The notes below the pieces were generated by a model that made no database searches, was not told the origin of the DNA, and saw only the letters and a program-made list of their open reading frames with translations. The translations under genes were made by a program, and so were the position numbers. Shown here piece by piece: positions 21,201 to 31,259 of a stretch of DNA of 64,000 nucleotides. Each line of letters starts with the position of its first letter. Positions within the stretch are counted from its first letter, which is position 1. Source of the stretch: Symsagittifera roscoffensis (taxonomy: Eukaryota; Xenacoelomorpha; Acoela; Convolutidae); assembly GCF_963678635.1 (NCBI RefSeq), contig NC_087062.1, forward strand, positions 87,273,845 to 87,337,844, read 5' to 3'.

Positions 21201-22550
21201 CTTCAGCAGTACCGGAAAGAGGAAGGTGATATCTCATGCCTACACAGAAATACAGGAGATAATTCATTTTTATTTTAGGTGAAATCGTCACAAGTGTGTG
21301 CTATTATTTCAATTTGAAATTATGGGTCTTCAGTTTTTCACTTAAAAAATCACGTCAAACAAAATGAAATCAAAAAACCTTCGTAAAGATTACCTAAAAC
21401 TGATCAGAATTGTGTTAGAAACTAAAAACTGTTAGTTATGCGAACATTGTTTTAAAAAGCGAAGATAGGTCAGTGCGGAAAATTTTCTAGTAACCTAAAT
21501 TTTTTGGTGATTTTACATTTAAAAAATTGCTTCTAAAACCTGTAAATTTTTGAATAATTCTTATAAAAGGTTCAGTGAGCTATCGTGAATAACTGGATCG
21601 TTTCAAAATTTGATATGAAAATTACCATTTCCACCGTTGAATCCACTGATTGAAAATCCTTCTTGCCAATGATTGTAGACCCATTCGAGCTCAAAAAAGT
21701 CGAAAATTGAGAAACATCTCCGCTGAGAAATCTCTGATACAACACCGCAAGCAATCGCTGCCTGGAAACTATTGAAACCGTCCAACCTGCCCGGAAACGC
21801 CGACACTTTGTACCACGTGACAACATAACCCCAATCGAAACTAATTCCAAAAAGTTTGTTTGCTATCAATGCATTCGCGTTGTGCAGATCCGCATCACTC
21901 ATTTCACGTTTGAAAACATTGTTAGCTAGGTTCACGTATTTTGTGGTACGTTGCCCAAACACTAAACGTGAAATATAGTCGTCAAAAGTAACATTGGTTT
22001 TGTTTCGGTAAAAAATTTCATTTTTGTGAACAGAAACAAGGTTTCGGATAGTCTCGTTAAGTATATAGTCTCCTAGGAATCTTATTTCCCCACCAGACAA
22101 ACTTATTTCCTCTTCGTCGTGAAAAAATTCGCAGATCCTCTCGAATTCGTACCAGCGAGCCGAATCTGTTCCAACCTCATAGTTTGTTCTGTCAACACAC
22201 ATGTAGTCAATGAAGTTATCGACTAATAAAACGTCGGCAAAAAATGGGGCTATCATTGCATGGTTTGAAGTCTCGAAGTAGTTTGTAGAGTAGTTAGCCA
22301 CAGGTGTATCGAAAGCAATTATGCCGTTCACACAGACAAACAAAGTCGATCGTTCGACGTTGCCGAAAGAAAAACTTTGAGAAAGGGTTTCTTCGGAGCA
22401 ATGGTCAAGACCCTTGGAGAGAAAAGTGTCGTCAGTGCACTGGGGACCAAGTTTGAAATAAAAGGGCTCATCCAGTGATTTATTACAGGTAATAGCCCAT
22501 AATTCAGAGGACAGATGTAAAATAACCAGCACTAAAACCAGGCAGTTCAT
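12237..22550 (-). CDS. Mesh/SUSD2-like type I membrane protein with NIDO, E-set, AMOP and VWD domains
   Basis: Seven exons fit with closing phases: 22550-21626, 21239-20673, 20347-20240, 20024-19852, 14738-13721, 13379-13174, 12656-12237, in total 1,138 codons. Residues 1-19 form a signal peptide (MNCLVLVLVILHLSSELWA). A NIDO domain spans exons 1-2 (ending WAYSNFNIGGIWVFEL). An Ig-like E-set region follows. A cysteine-rich AMOP region starts with CDTWNDAE in exon 4 and continues in exon 5 with the CC pairs. VWD begins at GDPHLQTVDG (about residue 769) and ends with FGTSWVVD in exon 6. Exon 7 has CKGDSACLLDIALTGN, one membrane helix (FAVSLCVMTLFLLLLLVMVF) and a tail of about 50 residues. The start chosen is the ATG at 22550; the first residues upstream are non-ATG. 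Known relatives organise septate junctions or act at the cell surface. The Sushi domain usual in Mesh and SUSD2 is not seen. Exon 6 ends in a GC splice donor. The exon 4 end is the least certain boundary. Confidence 0.85.
14739..19851 (-). other. 5.1-kb intron of the Mesh-like gene
   Basis: This intron splits the AMOP region and is far longer than the other five (215-517 bases). It is AT-rich and holds a decayed FLYWCH/MULE transposase at 17113-17606 in the opposite orientation. Elsewhere I see T-runs, a short 'gcttaggaac' repeat near 19080 and a 'tagggtaaaatg' string near 19405 that recurs near 43895. No further exon of this gene is supported. Confidence 0.6.
17113..17606 (+). pseudogene. 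Decayed FLYWCH zinc finger plus MULE-type transposase fragment
   Basis: Three overlapping frames together read like one protein. First comes a WNCSKY block, then in another frame KCRKQCTGTRGEHKHE, giving the W-C, C, H-x-H pattern of a FLYWCH finger. Then follows KQREMSKSIPPATSNLKLP, and in a third frame ENFVRFDSGQIDQEKIISFF and LRLLKSSSFRLANGIFNVTT up to a stop at 17604-17606. This is the N-terminal region found before the catalytic core in FLYWCH-MULE transposons of animals. At least two frameshifts and in-frame stops show decay. The DDE core was not found downstream. It lies in the intron of the Mesh-like gene, antisense to it. Confidence 0.6.
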
Positions 22551-22695
22551 AATTTTCAAGTATTTGTTGTAAGCATTTTTCTACGCCGTTTTAAATTCAG
22601 ATAAGATACAAGTAAAAGACAAAAAAAAACAAGAAAATGCTGTTCAAATATGGTTTCACATTATTGATTAAAATTAGTTTTCGCATTCTTTTCTG
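22551..22695 (-). promoter_or_regulatory. Upstream region of the Mesh-like gene
   Basis: These bases lie directly 5' of the chosen start codon and hold no competing ORF. The probable promoter and 5' UTR are here or further right, but no TATA box or initiator can be named with confidence. Confidence 0.25.
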
Positions 22696-22866
22696 GCTTT
22701 TTGAGTGATCAGATAATTGAGACAGTCTATCAACTAATAGCTCCAAAACTGATGCGGCCAAAAGCTAGCAGAAAATATTCGCTTTTTGAGTGATCAGATA
22801 AATGAGCCAGTCTATCAACTAAAAGCTCCAAAACTGATGCGGCCAAAAGCTAGCAGAAAAATCGCT
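22696..22866. repeat. Two-copy 85-bp tandem repeat
   Basis: The block beginning 'gctttttgagtgatcagat' at 22696 is repeated from 22781 with only a few changes, including the end 'gcggccaaaagctagcagaaaa'. A third unit starts at 22864 ('gctttt') but diverges at once. It lies close to the 5' end of the Mesh-like gene. Confidence 0.9.
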
Positions 22867-22952
22867 TTTCGCCATTACTCGCTTTTTAAATTTTGATTCT
22901 ACTTTAATAGTTTGAATACACTGCACAACTAAAACTACCCGGGTCGAGGTCC

Positions 22953-23835
22953 GCGACTTGAGAAAAGACCGGCATGACTCAAATTTGGCAATTCCAGTCT
23001 TTTGTTAAGTCGCGCCGTCAGTCTTTTCTTAAGTCGCGCCGCTTAAGTCTTTTCTTAAGTCGCACTGTTCAAGTCTTTTCTTATGTCGCGCCGCTTAAGT
23101 CTTTTCTTAATTCGTGCCGCTTAAGTCTTTTCTTAAGTCGCGGCGTCGGTCTTTGCTTAAGTCGCGCCTATAAAGTCTTTTCTTAAGTCGCGCGGCTTAA
23201 GTCTTTTCGTAAGTCCCGCCGTCGGTCTTATCTTACGTCGCTCCGCGTAAGTCTTTTCTTAAGTCGCTCTGACGGTCTTATCTTGCTTAAGTCGCGCTTT
23301 TAAGGTCTTTTTAAGTCGCACCGCTTAAGTGTTTTCTTAATTCGCACCGTCGGTCTTATCTTAAATCTTAAGTCGCGCCGCCTAAGTCTTTTCTTAAGTC
23401 GCGCCGTCGGTCTTATCTTATGTCGCGCCGCTTAAGTCTTTTCTTAAGTCGCGCCGCTTAAGTCTTTTCTTAAGTCGCGCCGCTTGGGTCTTTTCTTAAG
23501 TCGCACCGTCAGTCTTTTCTTAAGTCGAGCCGCTTAGGTCTTTTCTCAAGTCGCGCCGCTTAAATCTTTTCTTAAGTCGCGCCGTCAGTTTTTTCTTCAG
23601 TCGCGCCGCTTAAGTATTTTTTAAGTCGCACCGTCAGTCTTTTTTTACGTCGCGCCGCTTAAGTTTTTTCTTAAGTCGCGCCGCTTAAGTCTTTTCTTAA
23701 GACTTAAGAGTTCGGCGCGACTTAAGAAAAAACTTAAGCGGCGCGGCGCGACTTAAGACAAGACTTAAGCGACGCGGCGCGACTTAAGAAAAGACTTGAG
23801 CGGCGCGGTGCGACATAAGAAAAGACTTACACGGC
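22953..23835. repeat. Fold-back satellite built on 26-bp CTTAAG/GTCGCGCCG units
   Basis: About 25-30 direct units of CTTAAGTCTTTTCTTAAGTC + GCGCCG (26 bp), mixed with 24-bp units in which the first CTTAAG is replaced by TCAG or TCGG, fill 22997-23707. From 23700 to 23832 the same units run in the reverse direction (GGCGCGACTTAAGAAAAGAC). A single reversed piece also precedes the array at 22953-22970. The array is GC-rich against AT-rich flanks, and the opposed arms could form a long hairpin. No gene is present. Confidence 0.92.
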
Positions 23836-25960
23836 CCCTCCTCTTTACCAAGCAATCACCCAGCCGCCCCATACGCATATACAGACATCCTTTTGTGGTA
23901 AACAACAGCATATTTACCACTCATCCCGCCAAAAAAAAACATAATTTATCCCGCACCCAACATTTGAAAATTGGTCGTAAACATTTCGGGACAGCTGGGC
24001 GGTTGGTGAATGATTGAGGATAGTGAACGATGGGGGGTTAAAGGTGTAGGGGTGGAGGGGGGGTTAAGGTTGCGGGTGGTGGAGGAGATGGGCCATTGTT
24101 AATGTTGGGAGGAGATATTCATGGTAGAAACAGTAACCATAAAGTGGACAAGTCAAAGAAATTTGACTAAAACGTTTACAGGGGCCTACGACTAGCGAGT
24201 TTCAACACCAAAACAGTTTTGCTACTGCAGTTTTTGGCAAAACTATGATCTCGTGTTTGTTTTGCGAACTAATATGATCAATGTCATGGTAACAAATCGA
24301 TTACTGCTACCAAAGATGGTACAAAGGGACCTCGAGTTGATATAGGACAAAAAACGAGTTTAACGCTTATAAGTACCAACTTAATTTAACTTTTCATTCG
24401 CCATCTGATTTGGTTTTTCTTCGAAAAGAAAAAGAATGTGTTTGTAATACTCAGACATTAGGGTCAGCGTCGTGAGGGTGATACCTGTAGCAGATCATAG
24501 GTAGAGTTGCGAGTTTCATTTGAACCTATTTGTTTGTAAATAGTTTCAAGCTACAATTGTTATGAGAGTTGTAATTTTGCTGGAATTTAAATGTTTTTTT
24601 TCCATAATGTTGAAAGTAATAGAGATCAAGTACGATCAGACAGTTCAAATATGAATTTTCAACAATTTGTGAAATGCTTGCATTAATCACCCAAATTGCC
24701 ACAATAAATCACCCAAATAAAAAAATACAAAAAATACATTTTCTTAGATATTCGATAGATTATATTGCGATAAAATTCGAGAAAATAACGGGTAATAATC
24801 GGTTTATACACCACTTTTTTTGTCTGAAAACAAGATGGGAGTTGGTTTTTTGACAATTTTTTAGACCGTAAATATCCATTTTAATCCTTTTTTCATTTTA
24901 CTTAACTGTTGTTAATGAAATATTCGAACCATTGCGAAAAAGCAAAGAAAATTTGGCGGACTTGAAAAAAATGATTAGTTATATTTCGCATTTCTTAAGC
25001 TTTCAAGAATGGTTCCATTTTACTAAATCCCATCCCCGTGTAAAAAAAAACAAACAAAAATTGACAGCAAAAAAAAAAGAATGATATAATTGGCTCAAAA
25101 AAATTATTTTACCTCACATCCCGAAACGATACAGAAAAGCGAGAGATTTTGAAACAAAAAACCAAATTTCTAACTCAGATAGCAATTTGCTGCGCAATTA
25201 GAACAGAAAGTTTTGAGCTCTCGAAACGTTCAAAAAAGGCTTAATTGAATTCAAATTATTTTTCCTTTTTGGTCCAAGTTGCCTGTTTTTTTTTTTAATT
25301 CTAGAAAGGGTGATTAAATCAGATGAAATAATGCTGGAATGAATATGTATATTAACTAACGTTTCAAAATTACATTTATTTCCGTAGACTTTTGAACGAA
25401 AAGGAAACTATTTATTCAGCAAATGTTATCAATAAAAAAGTAGAAAAGCACTTGCAGAAATCAATCAATTTTTGTAAGTTGTAAAATATTTCAGCACACC
25501 TTGTCATTAAAAATGTAGAAAAATAGATGCTTCGATCAATTTTTTTTGTAATAATGTCAATTATGGGAGGCAAGACGTACTCGGTTGGAATCAATTTCTG
25601 CTGCACTCTTATCATAGAGGTATACTTTTAAATGATTATTGCAGAAAAATACGTTTCATTAAATGTAATTTTAAATAAGGTTAGATGTCATCCTCTGTTC
25701 AGAACTTAGGTTTAAGTTAACCTAAAAACGTTTTTCTCGATAATATGAAAATGATTGCACACTTTTTTTTAGAACGACTGATGCGAAAAATCTCCCCCTT
25801 TTGATACCAATAATTGAGTAATTTCCCCGTAAGACCCCCTAAATTAAAGCATTAAATCTGATTGGCTGAAAAAAAAACTTTCCACTAAGTGAACTATCTG
25901 CTCACGGGGGGGTTAGTCGATTTTTAGTCGATCAAAGTGATATTCTAGATTCTCCCAAAC
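23836..25960. other. Region without recognised features
   Basis: The first 250 bases include G-rich runs such as 'ggtggagggggggttaagg' near 24052. The rest is AT-rich with no ORF that reads like a protein and no clear repeat boundary. Confidence 0.4.
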
Positions 25961-26245
25961 CATTATAAAAACCCTATTTTGACTAAATTTTCTGTGCCGC
26001 GGGCAAAAATTTTGAAATAAAAAGCCAAAGGCGTTAAAAAAATTTACTAAAATATTGCGTTTTTTTTGCCGCACGCTCCTACCTCATAATTAGTTTATGT
26101 TGGCTCCTTTAGAAAAACTTATGGTCAGTCAGCCAAACATGGATGACCTAAAACAGTTACAAAGAGGGAAGCTTTGGGTCGGTAGGTCGGTAGTGGGTCG
26201 AATCCCTTAAAAACGTCCACCCGACCCCCTCGCCACTCCTAAATC
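25961..26245 (+). mobile_element. Old relative of the 46268-46687 MITE
   Basis: The stretch from 'ccctattttgactaa' to 'gactacggatct' follows the same order as the MITE at 46268: a 'tgtgccgcgggcaaaaattt' block, a 'ttttttgccgcacgctcct' block, the 'atggatgac' block and 'gggtcgaatccc'. It is much more diverged, and its left end is not defined. Confidence 0.6.
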
Positions 26246-26572
26246 GACTACGGATCTAGCTTCTCTTTTGATTTAGGAGGGAAATAGCTGACTTGGTCCT
26301 CATAACATAACACAAATAGAAAATGTGCTCACTTTGCCTTGATTTTGTCTAAAATCAAACATCTCTATCTGGTTTCGGTAAGACTGAAAAAAAATTCAAA
26401 GCATTATGATTTTGATCTAATCGTGACAGAAAGATATGCAAATGATACATCACTGAACATCATATGTCATTTATTCAATTATTTATAGTATACCATGACT
26501 TTGCGCAAAAAAAAGAAAAAGAAACAAATGCGAAATTCTTATGCATTTGTAGTACTGCGGTGGCAGTAACCT

Positions 26573-26762
26573 TGATGTTATGTACTTTAATCCATTGTTA
26601 TTGGTACTGCAGTTGCAGTAATCTTGATGCTTGATGCTAACTATATTATTCTAGTGTTATCTATTTTTTGCCAAGGCCATAAGTGCCGGTCTGAAATAAC
26701 AAGACTGTTTGATCAGTCAGCCATACATACGTATCGAACTCAGCCAGTATATCTGAGCTAGA
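26573..26762 (+). repeat. Dispersed 190-bp repeat, copy 1
   Basis: This copy runs from 'gatgttatgta' to 'gagctagaa' and matches 27227-27418 at roughly 85-90 percent by eye. Both contain 'ttgatgctaa', 'ggccataagt' and 'atcagtcag' in the same order. Its right end overlaps the left arm of the inverted repeat at 26730-26918. Confidence 0.85.
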
Positions 26763-26918
26763 AAAGAAAAGACTAAAAGAATCAAATTCGGAATTTAACA
26801 ATTGCAATTCTCACTAATTTTACGACCTAAGTTACATGAAGTTTCATTTGTTAAATTCCGAATTTGACTCTTTCGTCTTTTATTTTCTAGCTCAGATCTG
26901 CTGGCTTCGTTCTATACG
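26730..26918. repeat. Long inverted repeat (71-bp arms, 46-nt loop)
   Basis: The left arm 26730-26801 and the right arm 26848-26918 are reverse complements with few mismatches, for example 'gaatcaaattcggaattta' against 'taaattccgaatttgactc'. It resembles the end of a fold-back element or MITE. No TSD was identified. Confidence 0.8.
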
Positions 26919-27226
26919 TGCCAAACTGGAAAACTTCTGAACACAGACGGACAAACCGTTGGAAACGATATTGAGACTTTAAGAAAGTCAATTTCTTTCG
27001 GCGAAAGTTCGGATACGCAACTCTAAACGTAACCAGGACCTGGGATGCGGCGTGGAAGGTACTGTTTGACCTGGAGTAAAGAAAAGAACAACAAAACTTA
27101 ATTCGTTGCAATAAATGCTACAAAACTGAGTACCAAAACAACTATTCCATTATAAAATTTCATATGATAGTATGATAAAATTTTCTTTGCCCTCAGGGGA
27201 ATGTAGGAGTACGGTTGAAATTATCT

Positions 27227-27418
27227 CGATGTTATGTATAATAATCCATTGTTATTGATACTACAGTTGCAGCAATCTTGATGCTTAATGCTAACTATAT
27301 TATTCTATTGTTATCTATTTATTGTCAAGGCCATAAGTATCGATCTGAAATAACAAGAGTGTTTGATCAGTCAGTCATACATACGTATGGAACTAAGCCA
27401 GTAGATCTGAGCTAGAAG
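27227..27418 (+). repeat. Dispersed 190-bp repeat, copy 2
   Basis: This is the second copy of the repeat at 26573-26762, in the same orientation and 654 bases away. It ends at 'gagctagaa' and lacks the inverted-repeat extension. Confidence 0.85.
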
Positions 27419-27770
27419 TTTCATTGTTTATCACATCATTACTGGCAAAGAAAGTAGACAAAAATGTTCCTCAAAGATTCTCTGGTACAAGATAATCTAG
27501 ATCGCAGAGCTAATTTTGGGGATTGTTGACAGGCTGGTAGAGAAAGTAAATGTATGGTGACGTGGCATAGAAGCTAACGACAGAGTGCTCAAAGCATTGA
27601 AGTTTCACCGTAGCAAAAGTAACAGGTGCAGCTTCAGTACCTTGCTCGCCGATGCCCACATAGCTTATCTGGGTGACTTTGCTGATTTAAACTCTGTTTC
27701 TTCTGAAAAAAAAAAGACTTTTATTTGAACGTTTGTTTTAAATTGAATTTTTTTGCTGTAAATATATACT

Positions 27771-28250
27771 TTGATCGATTTGCAGTTTTTTCGTTCCGAC
27801 TTTTGTAGTAAGTGACTGAATATTTGTGCTCGTGGTGGTTTTTTCTCCAGACCAATTTCGATTTTTTAAATAGCGATCTTTGATTTGTTTTTTTAAGATC
27901 ATCTGAAAGATACTGTTGTCCTAAGCTGAAATTATAAAAAAGATAAAGATTTCGCCTGATCATTTTTTGTATTGTTTTTTTAATTTTGCCAATTTGAAGT
28001 AATCAATGCGCGATATAGTTCGTGCTATCAAAACGAAGCGGCAAATTCACTCGTTCCAAATTCAATTTAGGCGGACAATTTGCTCTAAATTATTGAATTG
28101 CCAGACTCAAACCACTTTACAAAGCGTGAATAGGAGAGGGATAAAATGAAAAAAAAAATCGAATATTTTCCGACTATTTAATCAATTTTTGACAATTTTT
28201 TCCCAAGACTTGCACGTCGGAACATTCAGAGCTTATGTGCAATCTTGTTT
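27771..28250 (+). repeat. Dispersed repeat related to 37150-37700
   Basis: It shares ordered blocks with 37150-37700 and its duplicate: 'gaatatttgtgctcg', 'ttgttgtcct', 'tgatcattttttgta', 'gcgcgatat' and 'cggaacattcag'. Weak similarity continues at 47265-47440. It is an old multicopy noncoding repeat of unknown class. Confidence 0.6.
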
Positions 28251-28603
28251 TCTTTGTACACGAATTTTAAAACTTTATTGGGTTAGAACTATGACTTCCT
28301 TTCAATTTGCTCTTCAGCGGTAAACCCACTTTCATTGGGTGCATGCTGATGGAAACAATGAACCCTTCTATTCTCTTACTTAAAGGCCTAACAATTTGAC
28401 AGCGTCCTGATTATAGTTACAACTCTGAGGTCATGGTAAAAATGGGTTTTCTTCCGCCAAGCTACCAATTTTAGCTTACAACAATGTACACGGGATTCTT
28501 TGATTTTTTTTGAAATTGGATAGCCTTGTCAACATCGAGGGTTTTGGGTCACTGTACTTTCATGTGAAGATAGCGCATGTCAAGGTATGAAACGTAACTC
28601 AAT

Positions 28604-28981
28604 TGGAACCAGTTCTAAACTAGTACTTATATCCAATTATATTATTGATAAAACTATCTCTATAAGATATTACTAACTAACCAATTATATTCCATCACTG
28701 ACAATGCCACTTAATTGTAAGTGCTGAAACTACTTGTAGTTTCAGCACCAGAACAATTTCAATAAATCTTAGAGTACAGTTGTTCTCCTTCTGGATAAAC
28801 TCCAAGAACTAACTCGCAAAGACCAGTATACACTAGATCTATTGAGACTAGGAGACTTAAAAGTAAGATTAAGATTGGTATTAGACTAAGAAGTTCCGGC
28901 CGAAAATAAGATAGCGTGGCGAACAGACGGTGTACTTTATCTGAAATTACTTTATGAGTATAGAACCCCGTTCATAACTCA
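28604..28981 (+). repeat. Related LTR (378 bp) followed by a primer-binding site
   Basis: It starts TGGAACCAGTTC and ends AACTCA, like the other LTRs, and carries the stem-loop at 28721-28748 and the 'ggccgaaaataagatagcg' block. It is followed directly by TCTGGTGCGAC, the primer-binding-site sequence also seen after the 5' LTR of copy 2. It is therefore a 5' LTR whose element is lost downstream or unrecognisable. It is more diverged than the copy 1 and copy 2 LTRs and marks a separate subfamily. Confidence 0.85.
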
Positions 28982-29450
28982 TCTGGTGCGACTAAAATTT
29001 TCAAACAAGACCTTAACTAACTTAGATTTAGACAATTAGAATTAGAATTAGACAATAACAAAATTGCAAAATCTTAGATGGAATAGACTGGATTAGATGG
29101 TTAGATGGAATGTTAGATGTAATTTAATACAAATGTCTCTATGTCTCAATAAATCTACACCAATATTTCAAATAATACGAGAAATACCAAGTATTGCAAG
29201 TAGACCAACATCAAGACGTGAACAACGATTAGGAGACGGACTGATATACTACATGATAGTACGACGAAAACCGGAACAAGTATTTGTATTCAGAATATTT
29301 AATGCAGTAAGATTAAATTTTCACCTATTAACATAAAAACTATTTGAAGAATACTTCTTCAAGAACCTTATTGATGCGTTATTGCCTATCATATCAAAAA
29401 TAACGACCGATAAAAAAATAAACAAGTCGTTCCTTCCAAAAGCTGCAGTA
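28982..29450 (+). pseudogene. Possible leader and gag remnant after the 28604 LTR
   Basis: After the primer-binding site, an open stretch starting in the 29097 region reads RREQRLGDGLIYYMIVRRK and VFVFRIFNAVRLNFHLLT. After a stop, it continues in the same frame with KLFEEYFFKNLIDALLPI. Its position 100-450 bases after the LTR fits the start of gag. No capsid or zinc-knuckle motif is visible, so this is a weak call. Confidence 0.3.
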
Positions 29451-31259
29451 AATTATTTTGAAAACTTTTGAATAAATAATTTATTGAAAGGAAAATACAA
29501 AAATTATTTAAAATGAATATTTAAAGTTAGTTTTAATTAAATTAAATACAAATTTCTTGCTTCTGAAGAACTCATTTTTGCTTCATCACCTAAAAAATAA
29601 CCAAATTTATTCAAAAAAAAACGTACATCATTTATATTCTAATTCTTTACACTTTTCTTATATCTTTATTTCTACATAAGATATTAACAAGGCTTATCCT
29701 TGCTTTTCAATGCATCACGCTTCATTTCATAAATAGATCATCAAAGCTTTTCTTGGATCTTTAAATTCAATTAAAATAATTTTCAATTCACCGATTTTAT
29801 CTGATCATCAAGGCCTCCCTTGGATCAACCAGAACAACTTTGTTCTTCCCACCTCATAGTTTAAAGTTTCTAACGACCTCAAACGTCGATTCACTCTCCA
29901 ACCCTTATGAAGACCCAGAAAATGTTTGAAAAACTAGCCATTCTATTTAAGATAAACAGAGAAAAACTTCGGTTACTCATCCTTCTTTTGAGCCCTTCAT
30001 CTTAGAGGACCCAGGCTAAAACCCTTAACAATATTACTAAGTTTTAAAATAGTATCTAACGATCTACTTGTGTTCGAATTTTACCTGAACCTTGTGGATT
30101 GATTTACTATTCTCCAATCCTTGATCACAAATCAAACCTAGGTAAGATTAATTAAGTTCATCGTATATTAAAACCTAGTCACGAGAATGTAAAAAACCAT
30201 TCTTACGAAATGACAAATTCTCTCACTCCAACCCGTAAACCACGTCAATCTATGCCCCAAGTTAAGATAACTACACAAAAGCCGTAAGAAATAACTGTTT
30301 AGGAAATCGTGAAGTAACAAAACGTCAAGAACAAATGGTCCGTTCTAACTTTTAGGTCCCAAGTTTACTTTAACTCGTTTTCCAAAAAAAAACTACTCTT
30401 GTTTCAAGTTTTAAAAAGCATATGCTTTGTAGATTGAAGGATATCAAAAATGGTACGTTTGAAATATAGACTCACTAATTGGCTAAGCGCTTAAATATTA
30501 TAAGAAAAACAACAATTAAGGTCAAACGATTTTAAAAAAAATTTTATTGCAAGGCTTGCTTAGAGATCTACAACTTTTACACTTCCACATATTAATCTTT
30601 CTTTTAGAAATTTTTTCATTGGAATAATCGAGTCAGAATTACTGATCATCAACTTGAGAGCAACAAAAAAACTGGGTAAGTTTTCTGATGAAGTTGCTCT
30701 TCAAGTTTTCTGAAATATTTAACTCAATCAAAAGTTTCTTCATCGGTCAAAAATTTTACTGGGATTTGATATGTTATTAACATTGTTTTATTTTAGATTC
30801 AGAAAAAGTCAACAATTTTTTCAGTTCCTTGTCTTTTTTATAATATTATGATTGCAGTTTTTGTTTTTCAGAGGGTCTATTCAAATTTCATTTTAACATG
30901 AAGTTCTGTTTGAATTAACTCATAAGCATAATTTTAAAAACTAGAGGTCTAGATATGAAGGAATTTTTGTTGAAGAAAATTAGTTTTTTTATCGTTTTTG
31001 TTAAGCCAAAAATAAAACTGGTTTCAAAAATGATAGAGCTATAGAATTTGAAGGAAAAAAAATTACTACCCATCCGTGCTAAAACACATTAAAAAATATG
31101 AGAATATATTGTATCCTCAAAAGTACGCAATATAAACTGACTAACCTGCAAAAACAACTGGAAAAAGTTTTAAAAATGGAAAAAAACTAATTCAGAAACA
31201 GAATTGGTAAATAAACAAATTTCAGAACTTTCAGTTATAATAAAAACTGCTTCAATAAA
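29451..31259. other. Region without recognised genes
   Basis: The region is AT-rich. A 'gatcatcaaggc' and 'tggatc' rich stretch near 29730-29830 may be part of the retroelement leader or body, but nothing can be assigned. Confidence 0.35.

Noticed and set aside
22953-23835. CRISPR array
   Set aside because: The repeats are contiguous without unique spacers, and the DNA is eukaryotic; it is a satellite.
26195-26215. 'gggtcgaatccc' resembling a tRNA B-box
   Set aside because: No A-box or acceptor stem at the right distance; the string is part of the MITE family and recurs at 46625.
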